Shown here piece by piece: positions 52,250 to 60,319 of a DNA stretch of 64,000 bases (the first letter of the stretch is position 1; every line of letters starts with the position of its first letter). The stretch is from Autumnicola musiva (GTDB lineage Bacteria; Bacteroidota; Bacteroidia; Flavobacteriales; Flavobacteriaceae). The stretch spans positions 62,001 through 126,000 of the forward strand of contig NZ_JAVRHK010000004.1 in NCBI RefSeq assembly GCF_031846585.1, read 5' to 3'. The notes beneath the pieces were generated by a model. That model saw nothing but the letters and a program-made list of their open reading frames with translations, did no database searches and had not been told where the DNA came from. The position numbers and the translations under genes were made by a program.

Positions 52250-53149
52250 ATGATGAAGACAAACAATTTCAAAAATATAGCGGCTTTAATGGTGATAGTA
52301 GCCATTTTAGCATTCACTAAAATTTCAGCTCAGGAAAATCCTGAGAAGATTCGGCGGGAGGTAAACAAATACATTCGCGAAGCCGAAGACGCAATGTCTG
52401 AAAATGATTTTGCTTCCGCAGAAGCTTCATATCGCAAAGCTATTGCCAAAGATCCCGGCAATACGGCCGCAAAATATAATATGGGAAACCTGTATTATAA
52501 CAGGGAGAAAGCACCACAGGCCGAAAGCCGCTTAAAACAGGCTAACGAAATTTCAGGAAGCAAAGAGGAGAGGCACCGTATTAATCACAATCTCGGGAAC
52601 TCTTATATGAAGCAGAAAAAATACAAGGAAGCGGTTGAAGCTTATAAAAATGCCTTAAGAAATAATCCTTCCGATGAAGAAACGCGTTACAATCTTGCTT
52701 TAGCTAAAAAAATGCTGGAAGAACAACAGAAAAACCAGGACCAGAACAAGGATCAAAATAAGGATAATAAGGACCAGGATAAAGATCAAAACAAAGACCA
52801 GAACCAGGATAAGAAAAACCAGGATGGTGAAGGTGGAGACGATAAGCAGAATAAGGATAATAAGCCTAAGGACGAAGGAGAGAATAAAGACGAGCAAAAT
52901 AAAGATAAGGGCGATCAGGACGAGAAAAAGGACCAGAACCAGGATAAAAAAGACCAGCAGGATAAGGGTGATGAAGGAGAGGAGCAAAAAGAGCAGCCAC
53001 AACAACCCCAACCTGCCCAGGGGCAATTATCTCCTCAGCAAATAAAGAGCCTTTTGGAAGCGATGAACAATGAGGAGAAGAAGGTGCAGGATAAAATAAA
53101 TGCTGAAAAGGCCAAAGGTGTAAAGGTAAGGTCTGAAAAAGACTGGTAG
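52250..53149 (+). CDS. batC: BatC, TPR protein with a charged low-complexity tail
   Basis: This 299-residue protein has a signal peptide (ending near ISAQ, residue 28), three tetratricopeptide repeats (about residues 40-150) and a low-complexity run of Asn/Gln/Asp/Lys/Glu from about 158 to 256, followed by a short conserved tail (LSPQQIKSLLEAMNNEE). It should be a periplasmic scaffold for BatA/BatB. The tail is encoded by a purine-rich, repetitive stretch (AAGGAT/CAGGAC/AAGAC units), where length changes are likely. A short in-frame extra ATG follows the first. Confidence 0.92.
   Translation: MMKTNNFKNIAALMVIVAILAFTKISAQENPEKIRREVNKYIREAEDAMSENDFASAEASYRKAIAKDPGNTAAKYNMGNLYYNREKAPQAESRLKQANEISGSKEERHRINHNLGNSYMKQKKYKEAVEAYKNALRNNPSDEETRYNLALAKKMLEEQQKNQDQNKDQNKDNKDQDKDQNKDQNQDKKNQDGEGGDDKQNKDNKPKDEGENKDEQNKDKGDQDEKKDQNQDKKDQQDKGDEGEEQKEQPQQPQPAQGQLSPQQIKSLLEAMNNEEKKVQDKINAEKAKGVKVRSEKDW
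52721..53017 (+). repeat. Purine-rich low-complexity coding repeat in batC
   Basis: Imperfect repeats of AAGGAT, CAGGAC, AAAGAC and AAGGAC code for K/D/N/Q/E runs. Almost no pyrimidines occur outside the C and T of GAC/GAT and CAG. Confidence 0.8.
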
Positions 53150-53199
53150 GGAAATATTAAAATTTAGATATCCGAAAAATCTGAATAAGAAGACAGAAA

Positions 53200-54957
53200 A
53201 TGAAGTTGAAATTAATATTACTGAGCTTTTTAATAATTTCGGCCGGATTGCTGCAGGCCCAGGTACAGTTTGAGGCGAGCGTTAGCAAAAAAAAGCTGGG
53301 AATAAATGAGCGTCTTCGGGTTGATTTTGAAATGAACCAGGATGGAGACAATTTTCGTCCACCGTCGTTTAACGGCTGGAGAGTAATTGGAGGCCCTAAC
53401 CAATCGGTAAGCCGAAGCATTTTTAATGGTAAAAGTAGTTATTCCAAAACCTATACCTATTTTCTTCAACCGGAATCCCGTGGAAAACTAAGCATAGGCC
53501 AGGCAGAAATTGAAATAGATGATAAGATCTACAAAACTTCCCCGGTTGATATTGAAGTGACTGCGGCGGTGGAAGAATCGGAAGCAGGTTCTAACACCGA
53601 TATTGTTGCTTCTGAAAACCTGCATTTGGTGGCAGAAGTATCCAAAGCCAATCCTTATTTAAATGAAGCTATAACAGTGGTTTATAAACTATACGTAAGC
53701 CCGAGTATAAGTGTGAGCAACTGGAGGGAAATAGATAATCCTAAATTTACTGATTTCTGGAGCCAGAGTATTGATATTCGCCAGCTTCGGGTTGAAAATG
53801 GTGAATATCAGGGTCAGCCTTACCGTTACGTGGTGCTAAGAAAAACCATCCTTTATCCGCAGAAAACAGGGGAATTGGAAATTGAACCTTTGGCGCTATC
53901 GGTTTCTGTAGATGTTCCCAGTGAGCGCAGGGATATTTTTGGAAGCCGGATTTATAGGACGGTAGAAAAAACCGTTGCAGCAGGCAGCAGGACCATAAAT
54001 GTAAAGCCCCTGCCGCAAGAAGGGAAACCGGCAGATTTTTCCGGTGCGGTTGGAAATTTTGATTTTGAAGTTACCACCAGCAAAAAAAATCTGGATGCTT
54101 CAGAATCTTTCCAGGCTACCGTAGAGGTTAGTGGGAACGGAAATTTAAAACTTTTTAACCTTCCGGTTTTAACTGTGCCTCCTTCTCTTGAAAAGTACGA
54201 GCCGGAACATTCGCAAAATGTAAATACCACCCTTAACGGTATGCAGGGGAGTATATTAGACAATTACACCATTGTTCCTACCAGAAAAGGGAAATATCCC
54301 ATTCCGGCCCTGAGTTTTTCTTATTTTGATTTGAATAGTGAAACCTATAAAACCCTTACTTCAGAAGAAATCCTGATTGATGTTGAAAACGGTCCTGCTG
54401 CAGGTGCTGTTGCCACCACACCGGGAGCTGCTGCAAGACAGCCGGTAGCCAGTGCAGAGCAGTTTCGCTATATTAAACTGGACAGCGATCTAAAACCTAT
54501 TCAGCAACAGCAGTTTTTCAAATCGGTGCCGTTTTGGAGCCTTGTTTGTCTTCCTTTTGTTATCATTCCCGTAGCGATCCTCTTCGGAAAAAAACGGGAA
54601 GAAAGAGCTAATGATATTACGGGAAACCGCAGGAAAAAGGCAGACAGGCTGGCGAGGAAATACCTTTCAGAAGCAAAAAAGAATCTTGGAGAACAGGCGG
54701 CATTCTATGTGGCGCTGGAGAAAGCCATGCACAATTACCTGAAGGCAAAGCTGCATATCCAAACCAGTGAAATGAGCAAGGACCGGATTAGTGAAATTCT
54801 TGCTGAAAAAGGGGTGGATGAGGTTACCATTAAGGAGTTTCTAAGCCTGCTGGAAAGTTGTGAATTTGCCCGTTACACCCCGGCATCAACCGTAACTATG
54901 GAACAGGATTACGAGAAAGCCGTTAATGTAATTTCAACCTTAGATAAACAGTTGTAA
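53200..54957 (+). CDS. batD: BatD, oxygen tolerance protein
   Basis: This 585-residue protein starts with a signal peptide (LKLILLSFLIISAGLLQAQ) and has three successive beta-sandwich domains of the BatD family, a membrane helix (about residues 443-462: PFWSLVCLPFVIIPVAILFG) and a cytoplasmic helical tail (ARKYLSEAKKNLGEQAAFYVALEKAMHNYLKAKL) that resembles the DUF4381 tail of the earlier gene. It is the largest membrane component of the operon, located after batC and 1 bp before batE. Confidence 0.92.
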   Translation: MKLKLILLSFLIISAGLLQAQVQFEASVSKKKLGINERLRVDFEMNQDGDNFRPPSFNGWRVIGGPNQSVSRSIFNGKSSYSKTYTYFLQPESRGKLSIGQAEIEIDDKIYKTSPVDIEVTAAVEESEAGSNTDIVASENLHLVAEVSKANPYLNEAITVVYKLYVSPSISVSNWREIDNPKFTDFWSQSIDIRQLRVENGEYQGQPYRYVVLRKTILYPQKTGELEIEPLALSVSVDVPSERRDIFGSRIYRTVEKTVAAGSRTINVKPLPQEGKPADFSGAVGNFDFEVTTSKKNLDASESFQATVEVSGNGNLKLFNLPVLTVPPSLEKYEPEHSQNVNTTLNGMQGSILDNYTIVPTRKGKYPIPALSFSYFDLNSETYKTLTSEEILIDVENGPAAGAVATTPGAAARQPVASAEQFRYIKLDSDLKPIQQQQFFKSVPFWSLVCLPFVIIPVAILFGKKREERANDITGNRRKKADRLARKYLSEAKKNLGEQAAFYVALEKAMHNYLKAKLHIQTSEMSKDRISEILAEKGVDEVTIKEFLSLLESCEFARYTPASTVTMEQDYEKAVNVISTLDKQL

Positions 54958-54958
54958 A

Positions 54959-55705
54959 ATGAAAAGAATTATATATCTCCTATTATTTCTTTCAGCATCT
55001 CTGTTTGCACAAAATGAGGCGCTGTTTCAAGAGGCCAATGAAGCTTATTCCGCAGGAAATTATGAGGAAGCTATCACAAAATATGATCAGATTCTTGAGT
55101 CGGGTGAAGCTTCTGCCGCTTTGTATTATAATCTCGGAAATGCCCATTATAAGCTCAACAATGTAGCGGAGAGTATTTATAATTTTGAAAAAGCATTGTT
55201 GCGGGATCCCGGTGACGAAGATATTAGGAATAATATTGAATTTGCCCGCAATATGGCTATAGACGATATACAGGAGGTGGAGCAAACCGGTTTCAGCCAG
55301 AGCATGGATAATCTTATTTCTACATTCACGGCAAATTCCTGGGCCATAATAGCCATTATTTGCTGTGCTTTATTTGCGGCTTTCTTTCTTGCCTATTACT
55401 ATATCCAGAAGCCGCTTGTGAAGAGGATTTTCTTTGGGATTTCCATCTTGATGGTTTTTTGCGGATTCCTTAGTATCTACTTTGCCTATTCTCAGGAAGA
55501 AATTATGGAAAACAACCAGTTCGCTATTGTTTTTAGTGAAGAGGCCCAGGTAAGAAATGAACCTTCTCTAAGAGGAGACGGAGCTTTTTTATTACACGAA
55601 GGCACCAAAGCCCGGGTGATTGAAGATTACCAGGAATGGGTAAAAATTGAATTGGCCAATGGAAACCAGGGTTGGATCAATAAGAAGAGTATCAGGAAAT
55701 TATAA
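54959..55705 (+). CDS. batE: BatE, TPR and SH3-like domain membrane protein
   Basis: This 248-residue protein has a signal peptide (IIYLLLFLSASLFAQ), two TPR repeats (residues 19-90), two membrane helices (about 125-147 and 150-172) and a C-terminal bacterial SH3 domain (VRNEPSLRGDGAFLLHEGTKARV to the end). It closes the bat operon. The SH3 fold may bind a peptidoglycan or protein partner. The downstream 80 bp hold the promoter of the next gene. Confidence 0.9.
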   Translation: MKRIIYLLLFLSASLFAQNEALFQEANEAYSAGNYEEAITKYDQILESGEASAALYYNLGNAHYKLNNVAESIYNFEKALLRDPGDEDIRNNIEFARNMAIDDIQEVEQTGFSQSMDNLISTFTANSWAIIAIICCALFAAFFLAYYYIQKPLVKRIFFGISILMVFCGFLSIYFAYSQEEIMENNQFAIVFSEEAQVRNEPSLRGDGAFLLHEGTKARVIEDYQEWVKIELANGNQGWINKKSIRKL

Positions 55706-55771
55706 ATAAATTTAATAACGATTTTATTTTTAAAGAATCGTTATGAAGCTTGATGTTGACGTAAATTATTC

Positions 55772-55779
55772 TACTTTTG
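55772..55779 (+). promoter_or_regulatory. -7 promoter box of the small secreted protein gene
   Basis: TACTTTTG with a TTG 19 bp upstream (near 55750) is a good Bacteroidota promoter. It ends only 6 bp before the TTG start of the next gene. Confidence 0.6.
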
Positions 55780-55785
55780 TAAATC

Positions 55786-56079
55786 TTGAAAAAGCTCGTA
55801 TACATATTATCTTTTATCTTTTTGGCGTTTATTGCAACGCCAACCCTGGTGGTATGCATAGATAATTCTGTGGATGTGTCGGCCGCTTTTAATGTAAATG
55901 AAGAAGAAAGTTCTTCCAATTATAATTTCTTCGAAATTCACTTTGAAGAAACTAATCATCGCTCCAATTATGATAGTATTCATTTTCTGCAGGAGCAAAA
56001 AATTGTAGATCATTATTTTGATCAGGATTATCACAATGTATTTTTAGATGTAATCTCACCACCTCCAAAAGAAGCATAA
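55786..56079 (+). CDS. Small secreted protein of unknown function (97 aa)
   Basis: The frame uses a TTG start at 55786 and gives a 97-residue protein with a strong signal/anchor helix (KKLVYILSFIFLAFIATPTLVVC) and an acidic, Asn-rich mature part ending in the motif VFLDVISPPPKEA. Similar little proteins with a -PPP- tail occur before SulP genes in related flavobacteria (from memory). No ATG exists in frame upstream. The start lies 6 bp after the -7 box, so the mRNA would have almost no leader. Function unknown. Confidence 0.65.
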   Translation: MKKLVYILSFIFLAFIATPTLVVCIDNSVDVSAAFNVNEEESSSNYNFFEIHFEETNHRSNYDSIHFLQEQKIVDHYFDQDYHNVFLDVISPPPKEA

Positions 56080-56199
56080 TATTCTACTATTTACCGGAAT
56101 TGCCTTATCTGCGTCATTAGAAAAGAATGGCATGGAAAGCTATAGTTTGTTTTTTTAAACTGGCAAATTCCCTTTTTTCTAATTTTTATTTTTAACATC

Positions 56200-56229
56200 A
56201 AAGCAGGTTTAAAAGAACCTCTGCTTTTA
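56200..56229 (+). terminator. Hairpin 14 bp before the sulP start
   Basis: AAAGCAGGTT pairs with AACC-TCTGCTTT (two-base bulge) and is followed by TTTT. It can end the small-gene transcript; because it lies directly before sulP it may instead act as a leader structure. Confidence 0.55.
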
Positions 56230-56242
56230 ATTCGTAGATATT

Positions 56243-57793
56243 ATGTTTAAGAATCTTAATAAAGATTTGCCCGCCAGTATTGTTGTATTCTTTGTCGCCA
56301 TCCCGCTTTGTCTGGGGATTGCACTTGCGAGTGGGGCTCCCCTGTTTTCCGGATTAATTGCCGGTATCATTGGTGGTATTGTTGTGGGGGGTATTAGTGG
56401 CTCCAGTCTTGGAGTTAGCGGGCCTGCAGCCGGGCTTGCAGCAATTGTACTTGCAGCAATTACCGATATAGGATATGAAAATTTGCTGTTGGCCGTGGTT
56501 ATTGGGGGAATTATTCAAATTGGATTTGGTGTTTTAAAAGCAGGAATCATTGGTTACTACTTTCCTTCATCAGTTATTAAGGGGATGTTAACCGGGATCG
56601 GGATAATTATTATCCTGAAGCAAATTCCACACTTTTTTGGATATGACGGTAACATTGGAGACATTTATTCCTTAGAAGGAATTTGGACCGCTTTCAGGAG
56701 TATAAGTCCGGGAGAAACATTAATTGCGATCGTAAGTCTCGCAATCTTAATCTTATGGGATACTGTTTTAACTAAAAAAGCAAAAATCTTCCGGCTGGTA
56801 CAGGGGCCATTAGTGGCTGTGGTGGTAGGAATGTTGTTTTATTTGTTTACTGCGGACTCTTCAGTACTGGCTATTTCTCCGGAGCATTCGGTAAATGTAC
56901 CTGTCCCTGATAGCTTTGATTCCTTTATAGGGCAATTTACAATTCCCTCCTTTGAAATGATTGGAACCGTACAAATTTGGATTACCGGATTTACCATAGC
57001 ACTGGTAGCAAGTCTTGAAACTCTTTTATGCGTTGAAGCTACAGATAAACTGGATCCGCATAAGCGAACTACGCCTACCAACAGGGAACTTTTTGCTCAG
57101 GGTAGCGGTAATATACTTTCAGGTTTAATTGGTGGTCTTCCAATTACTCAGGTAATTGTAAGAAGTTCTGCGAATATTCAATCTGGCGGGCAAACCAAGA
57201 TGTCTGCAATTATTCATGGATTCTTACTGCTTATTTCAGTAATTGTTATACCTAACATACTGAACTATATACCACTTTCGGTACTTGCCGCAATTCTGTT
57301 TATTGTTGGTTATAAACTCGCTAAACCTGCTTTGTTTATAAAGATGTATAAGGCCGGGTGGAAGCAATTTGTTCCTTTTATTATAACTATTTTGGGAATT
57401 GTGTTTGGCGATTTGCTAATAGGTATCAGCTTAGGTTTAGCCGTTGGTATAGTAGTAATTCTTATTAAATCTTACCAGAATTCGTATTTTCTTCATATTG
57501 AACATCAGGATAACGGGAACAAAACCGTAAAGATGACATTAGCTGAAGAGGTTACGTTTATCAATAAAGGTGCTATTATTAAAGAATTAAATAACCTTGA
57601 AGAAAATTCGGTTTTAATTTTAGATGTTACCAAAACCACATATCTGGATAGTGATATTATTGAAATTCTTGATGATTTCAGAATTAAAGCAGCTGAGAAA
57701 AATATAACTATAAAAATAATCTCAGAAAGAGGTGAAGTGGAGAATCCTGATAGTTACCAGGATTTTTTTGCCTTAAAAAAGAAAACGGCATAA
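56243..57793 (+). CDS. SulP family inorganic anion transporter
   Basis: This 516-residue protein has 10-14 membrane helices in about the first 400 residues (opening PASIVVFFVAIPLCLGIALASGAPLFSGLIAG) and a STAS domain from about 425 to 512 (VILDVTKTTYLDSDIIEILDDFRIKAAEKNITIKI). The first helix motif and ISGSSLGVSGPAAGL fit SulP carriers of the bicarbonate (BicA-like) or sulfate type. The carbonic anhydrase that follows makes bicarbonate the likely substrate. No sulfate-assimilation genes are near. Confidence 0.92.
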   Translation: MFKNLNKDLPASIVVFFVAIPLCLGIALASGAPLFSGLIAGIIGGIVVGGISGSSLGVSGPAAGLAAIVLAAITDIGYENLLLAVVIGGIIQIGFGVLKAGIIGYYFPSSVIKGMLTGIGIIIILKQIPHFFGYDGNIGDIYSLEGIWTAFRSISPGETLIAIVSLAILILWDTVLTKKAKIFRLVQGPLVAVVVGMLFYLFTADSSVLAISPEHSVNVPVPDSFDSFIGQFTIPSFEMIGTVQIWITGFTIALVASLETLLCVEATDKLDPHKRTTPTNRELFAQGSGNILSGLIGGLPITQVIVRSSANIQSGGQTKMSAIIHGFLLLISVIVIPNILNYIPLSVLAAILFIVGYKLAKPALFIKMYKAGWKQFVPFIITILGIVFGDLLIGISLGLAVGIVVILIKSYQNSYFLHIEHQDNGNKTVKMTLAEEVTFINKGAIIKELNNLEENSVLILDVTKTTYLDSDIIEILDDFRIKAAEKNITIKIISERGEVENPDSYQDFFALKKKTA

Positions 57794-57901
57794 ATAGTAG
57801 TTCAATTTTATAAAATCTAATTTTGAACAATAGAAGTGAATCAAGCATAATTGTTGTGAATTAGTGAAAAAGAAGAAAATTGAATAATTAAGAAATATAT
57901 T

Positions 57902-58468
57902 ATGACAAAAGACGAAGTATTAAATAGGTTAAAAAAAGGTAATGAACGTTTCACTGCCGATAATAAAGAAGGTAAATTACAGGATAAATCCCGAAGGGAG
58001 GAGTTAACCAAAGGGCAATCGCCATACGCCATTGTTTTAAGCTGTGCCGATAGCCGGGTTGTGCCCGAGCTTGCTTTTGATAGCGGCCTGGGAGAACTAT
58101 TTACCGTGCGGGTAGCTGGAAATGTGGCTAATAGTTCCTCCATTGCAAGTATGGAATATGCAGTGGCACATTTAAATACCGAAATTATAGTAGTAATGGG
58201 TCACGAAAGTTGTGGAGCTGTAACTGCCGCTTTGAGCGGAGGAGATAACGGGTATAATTTAAACCATCTTCTTTCCCATATTGCTCCGGCCATTTCTGCT
58301 TCAGGTAAAGATGCTCCTGTAAATGATGTGGTGAAGAAAAATGCACAATTAACTGCCGAAGAGCTTAAAACCCGTTCTACAATTATAAGGGAAGCTGCGG
58401 AAAGTGGGAAGGTAAAAATCGTACCAGCATATTATAATCTGGATTCCGGGAAAGTGGATTTTCTGTAA
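57902..58468 (+). CDS. Beta-class carbonic anhydrase
   Basis: This 188-residue enzyme interconverts CO2 and bicarbonate. Zinc ligands Cys48 (SCADSRV), His101 and Cys104 (GHESCGAV) and the Asp50-Arg52 dyad are all present. GELFTVRVAGNV (about residues 64-75) is a family motif. Length matches the short beta-class. No signal peptide, so cytoplasmic. Position just after SulP (108 bp) suggests it converts imported bicarbonate or supports uptake. Confidence 0.95.
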   Translation: MTKDEVLNRLKKGNERFTADNKEGKLQDKSRREELTKGQSPYAIVLSCADSRVVPELAFDSGLGELFTVRVAGNVANSSSIASMEYAVAHLNTEIIVVMGHESCGAVTAALSGGDNGYNLNHLLSHIAPAISASGKDAPVNDVVKKNAQLTAEELKTRSTIIREAAESGKVKIVPAYYNLDSGKVDFL

Positions 58469-58491
58469 AATCCGAAATTAATTGAATTTAC

Positions 58492-58522
58492 AAAGGTTGC
58501 CTGTAAAGGCAGCCTTTTTTTG
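58492..58522 (+). terminator. Terminator after carbonic anhydrase
   Basis: AAGGTTGCC pairs with GGCAGCCTT (one G-U) around a short loop, followed by seven T. Confidence 0.88.
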
Positions 58523-58592
58523 TTCGCACTTTACAGGTTTTTTACTTTATACCAGGTAAATCAATCGGTTTGCATCAGTATCTAAATGTAAA

Positions 58593-59120
58593 TTATTCTG
58601 TTATGGCATCCAGGTCTTCGATAATATTCCTTTCCCGGGCTTCTCTTAAAATAGAGGGAAGAAGTACAGGAGCAATAACTTCTATAGGCTCATAAAGCCG
58701 GGATTCTTCCAGGGTTTCTTGTTCAACAAGATCAATTACTTCATTGGTAGATTTAAAGAACATGATTATTACACTGGTAATAAAGGCTACCTTTAAAAGA
58801 CCAAAACCTGCCCCCAGCAGTCGGTTCACAATTCCAAGAGCGGCAAAACTGGCAATTTTTGTAAGGATTCTTCCCGCAAGCGAAATCAGAAATACGATGA
58901 TAAAAAAGGTGATCGCAAACGAAATAAGGTTTACATACTGCATATCCCATTCAACATGTTGCTCCAGGAATCCGCTTAAAATATGTGAAAAATTTATCGC
59001 GCCGTAAATCCCCACCACAATGCCAACAAGAGAAGCAACTTCAGCTAAAAGGCCCCTGAAGAAGCCCCGGATGGTTCCGTAGAGCAGGATGAGGGCCAGA
59101 ATAATGTCTACTATATTCAT
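58593..59120 (-). CDS. CvpA family membrane protein
   Basis: This 175-residue protein has four membrane helices (about residues 2-20, 22-44, 60-84, 96-120) and the CvpA signature VDIILALILLYGTIRGFFRGLLAEVASLVGIVVGIYGAI. CvpA-like proteins are linked to colicin V production, bile stress and envelope function, without a fixed biochemical role. The ATG at 59120 lies 4 bases after a perfect TATATTTG box, so the transcript is predicted leaderless. It diverges from the 118-aa gene with 45 bp between. Confidence 0.88.
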   Translation of the reverse strand: MNIVDIILALILLYGTIRGFFRGLLAEVASLVGIVVGIYGAINFSHILSGFLEQHVEWDMQYVNLISFAITFFIIVFLISLAGRILTKIASFAALGIVNRLLGAGFGLLKVAFITSVIIMFFKSTNEVIDLVEQETLEESRLYEPIEVIAPVLLPSILREARERNIIEDLDAITE

Positions 59121-59124
59121 ATTC

Positions 59125-59132
59125 CAAATATA
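59125..59132 (-). promoter_or_regulatory. -7 promoter box of cvpA, 4 bp from ATG
   Basis: TATATTTG then GAAT then ATG on the minus strand. Confidence 0.6.
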
Positions 59133-59153
59133 GTAATTCAGAGCTTAAGATAT

Positions 59154-59161
59154 TATCTTTG
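59154..59161 (+). promoter_or_regulatory. -7 promoter box of the 118-aa gene, 4 bp from ATG
   Basis: TATCTTTG then CGGC then ATG on the plus strand. Together with the cvpA box it forms a compact divergent pair. Confidence 0.6.
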
Positions 59162-59165
59162 CGGC

Positions 59166-59522
59166 ATGGCAAGAGATGAACAATTAAAGGAGCGCTGGGG
59201 AGGGCTGCAAAAAAAGCTTTCAAATCAGTTTGCAGACGGAGAATTAATGGATTTGGATGCCATTATTTACATTATTGGAGTGCAGGAGCTGGGGCAAATA
59301 CACCGCAAGTTTAAAAAGGACCATAAACTTGATTTAATGCATATTGCAATTTGCCGTTTACTGGAGCCGTACGGATATTATGAATTTGATTATTTTGATG
59401 ATGAGGGCTGGCCCCACTATAAGATAATGGAGCAATTACCGGTGCTTAAGGCAGGGGAGCAGGCAGTGTTAATGAAAGAAGCTATAGTGCAGTATTTTTT
59501 GGAAAAAGAGTATATTTCGTAG
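59166..59522 (+). CDS. Conserved small soluble protein (118 aa), unknown
   Basis: This 118-residue protein is mainly helical, without signal or membrane segment. Notable features are VQELGQIHRKFKKDHKLDLMHIAICRLLEPYGYYEFDYFDDEGWPHYKIMEQLP in the centre, with clustered aromatic and acidic residues around positions 80-93. It has no domain that I recognise. It is 3 bp before the CREST-like membrane gene on the same strand, so the two probably act together. The start ATG is 4 bases from a -7 box (predicted leaderless). Confidence 0.75.
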   Translation: MARDEQLKERWGGLQKKLSNQFADGELMDLDAIIYIIGVQELGQIHRKFKKDHKLDLMHIAICRLLEPYGYYEFDYFDDEGWPHYKIMEQLPVLKAGEQAVLMKEAIVQYFLEKEYIS

Positions 59523-59525
59523 AAA

Positions 59526-60215
59526 ATGGCTGTGCTTTTTACATTGCTATCCTTTCCTAATGACAGTGGCCCTATTTATCAGGAGACTATTGCGGGAAGA
59601 TTTCCTGTAGAGCCTTTTAATACGTTTAGTAACCTATTTTTTCTGGTATTTGCGGTTTATTTTGCCAGAAAAGTCTATCCTGATTATAAAAAACAACTTT
59701 TCCTGGCATATAGTCTGCCGGTGCTTTTTGTTGGTTTTATTGGGGGTACTATATACCATGCCACCAGAAGCCATGAAATATGGCTTATTATGGACTGGCT
59801 TCCTATCTTATTACTTTGCCTGGCCGTAGCGGTTTATTTTATATTTCTCTCCAGCCGGTTGTTATGGCAAAGATTAACTCTGGCCGTAGTTGCACTTCTT
59901 TTAGTTTTTGGAGTTCGTTATATACCCTTTGGAAAATTTCAGGTTTCCATGAATTATGTAGGAACGGCTTTAGGTCTGCTGCTGCCAGTTTTTATCTATC
60001 TATATAAAACCAGATTCAGGTATTGGGGTACAATAAGCCTGGCGATTTTAAGCTTCAGTATAGCTCTTATTTTTAGAGTGCTGGATAAATTTATGGACAA
60101 CCTGGAAATGGGTACGCACTGGCTGTGGCATTCTTTTGGCGCTATCTCGGTTTTCTTTCTGATGAGCTATATATTTAAAAATTCCGGTTACGTTGCCAGG
60201 TCTTCCCGGGTTTAA
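59526..60215 (+). CDS. CREST-superfamily membrane protein, alkaline-ceramidase-like
   Basis: This 229-residue protein has about seven membrane helices. The residues that mark CREST hydrolases are in order: FNTFSNLFFL (Asn32/Ser35) in helix 1, GGTIYHAT with His78 in helix 2, MDWLPILL with Asp90 in helix 3, and HWLWH (His198/His202, HxxxH) in the last helix. His78-Asp90 spacing and HxxxH copy the zinc site of alkaline ceramidases. The Ser that normally sits four before the first His is Gly74 here, so activity may differ. Substrate could be a sphingolipid or another amide/ester lipid. The start is 3 bp after the 118-aa gene. Confidence 0.7.
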   Translation: MAVLFTLLSFPNDSGPIYQETIAGRFPVEPFNTFSNLFFLVFAVYFARKVYPDYKKQLFLAYSLPVLFVGFIGGTIYHATRSHEIWLIMDWLPILLLCLAVAVYFIFLSSRLLWQRLTLAVVALLLVFGVRYIPFGKFQVSMNYVGTALGLLLPVFIYLYKTRFRYWGTISLAILSFSIALIFRVLDKFMDNLEMGTHWLWHSFGAISVFFLMSYIFKNSGYVARSSRV

Positions 60216-60287
60216 CAAAGATTATAGTGCAATTGGGATGAAGTCTAATATAGCGCCTTAAAAAACCTTTCAAGCCGCAATTTTTTA

Positions 60288-60295
60288 TAAATTTG
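60288..60295 (+). promoter_or_regulatory. -7 promoter box of pheS
   Basis: TAAATTTG on the plus strand, 24 bp before ATG 60320. It overlaps a TTG at 60293, which rules that codon out as the start. Confidence 0.65.
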
Positions 60296-60319
60296 TTTTC
60301 TGAAAAAGAACTATCTCAA

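Noticed and set aside
52700..53026. A hydrophobic 108-codon frame opposite batC
   Set aside because: It is the antisense of the K/D/Q/N-rich repeat, which always yields L/V/I/F runs.
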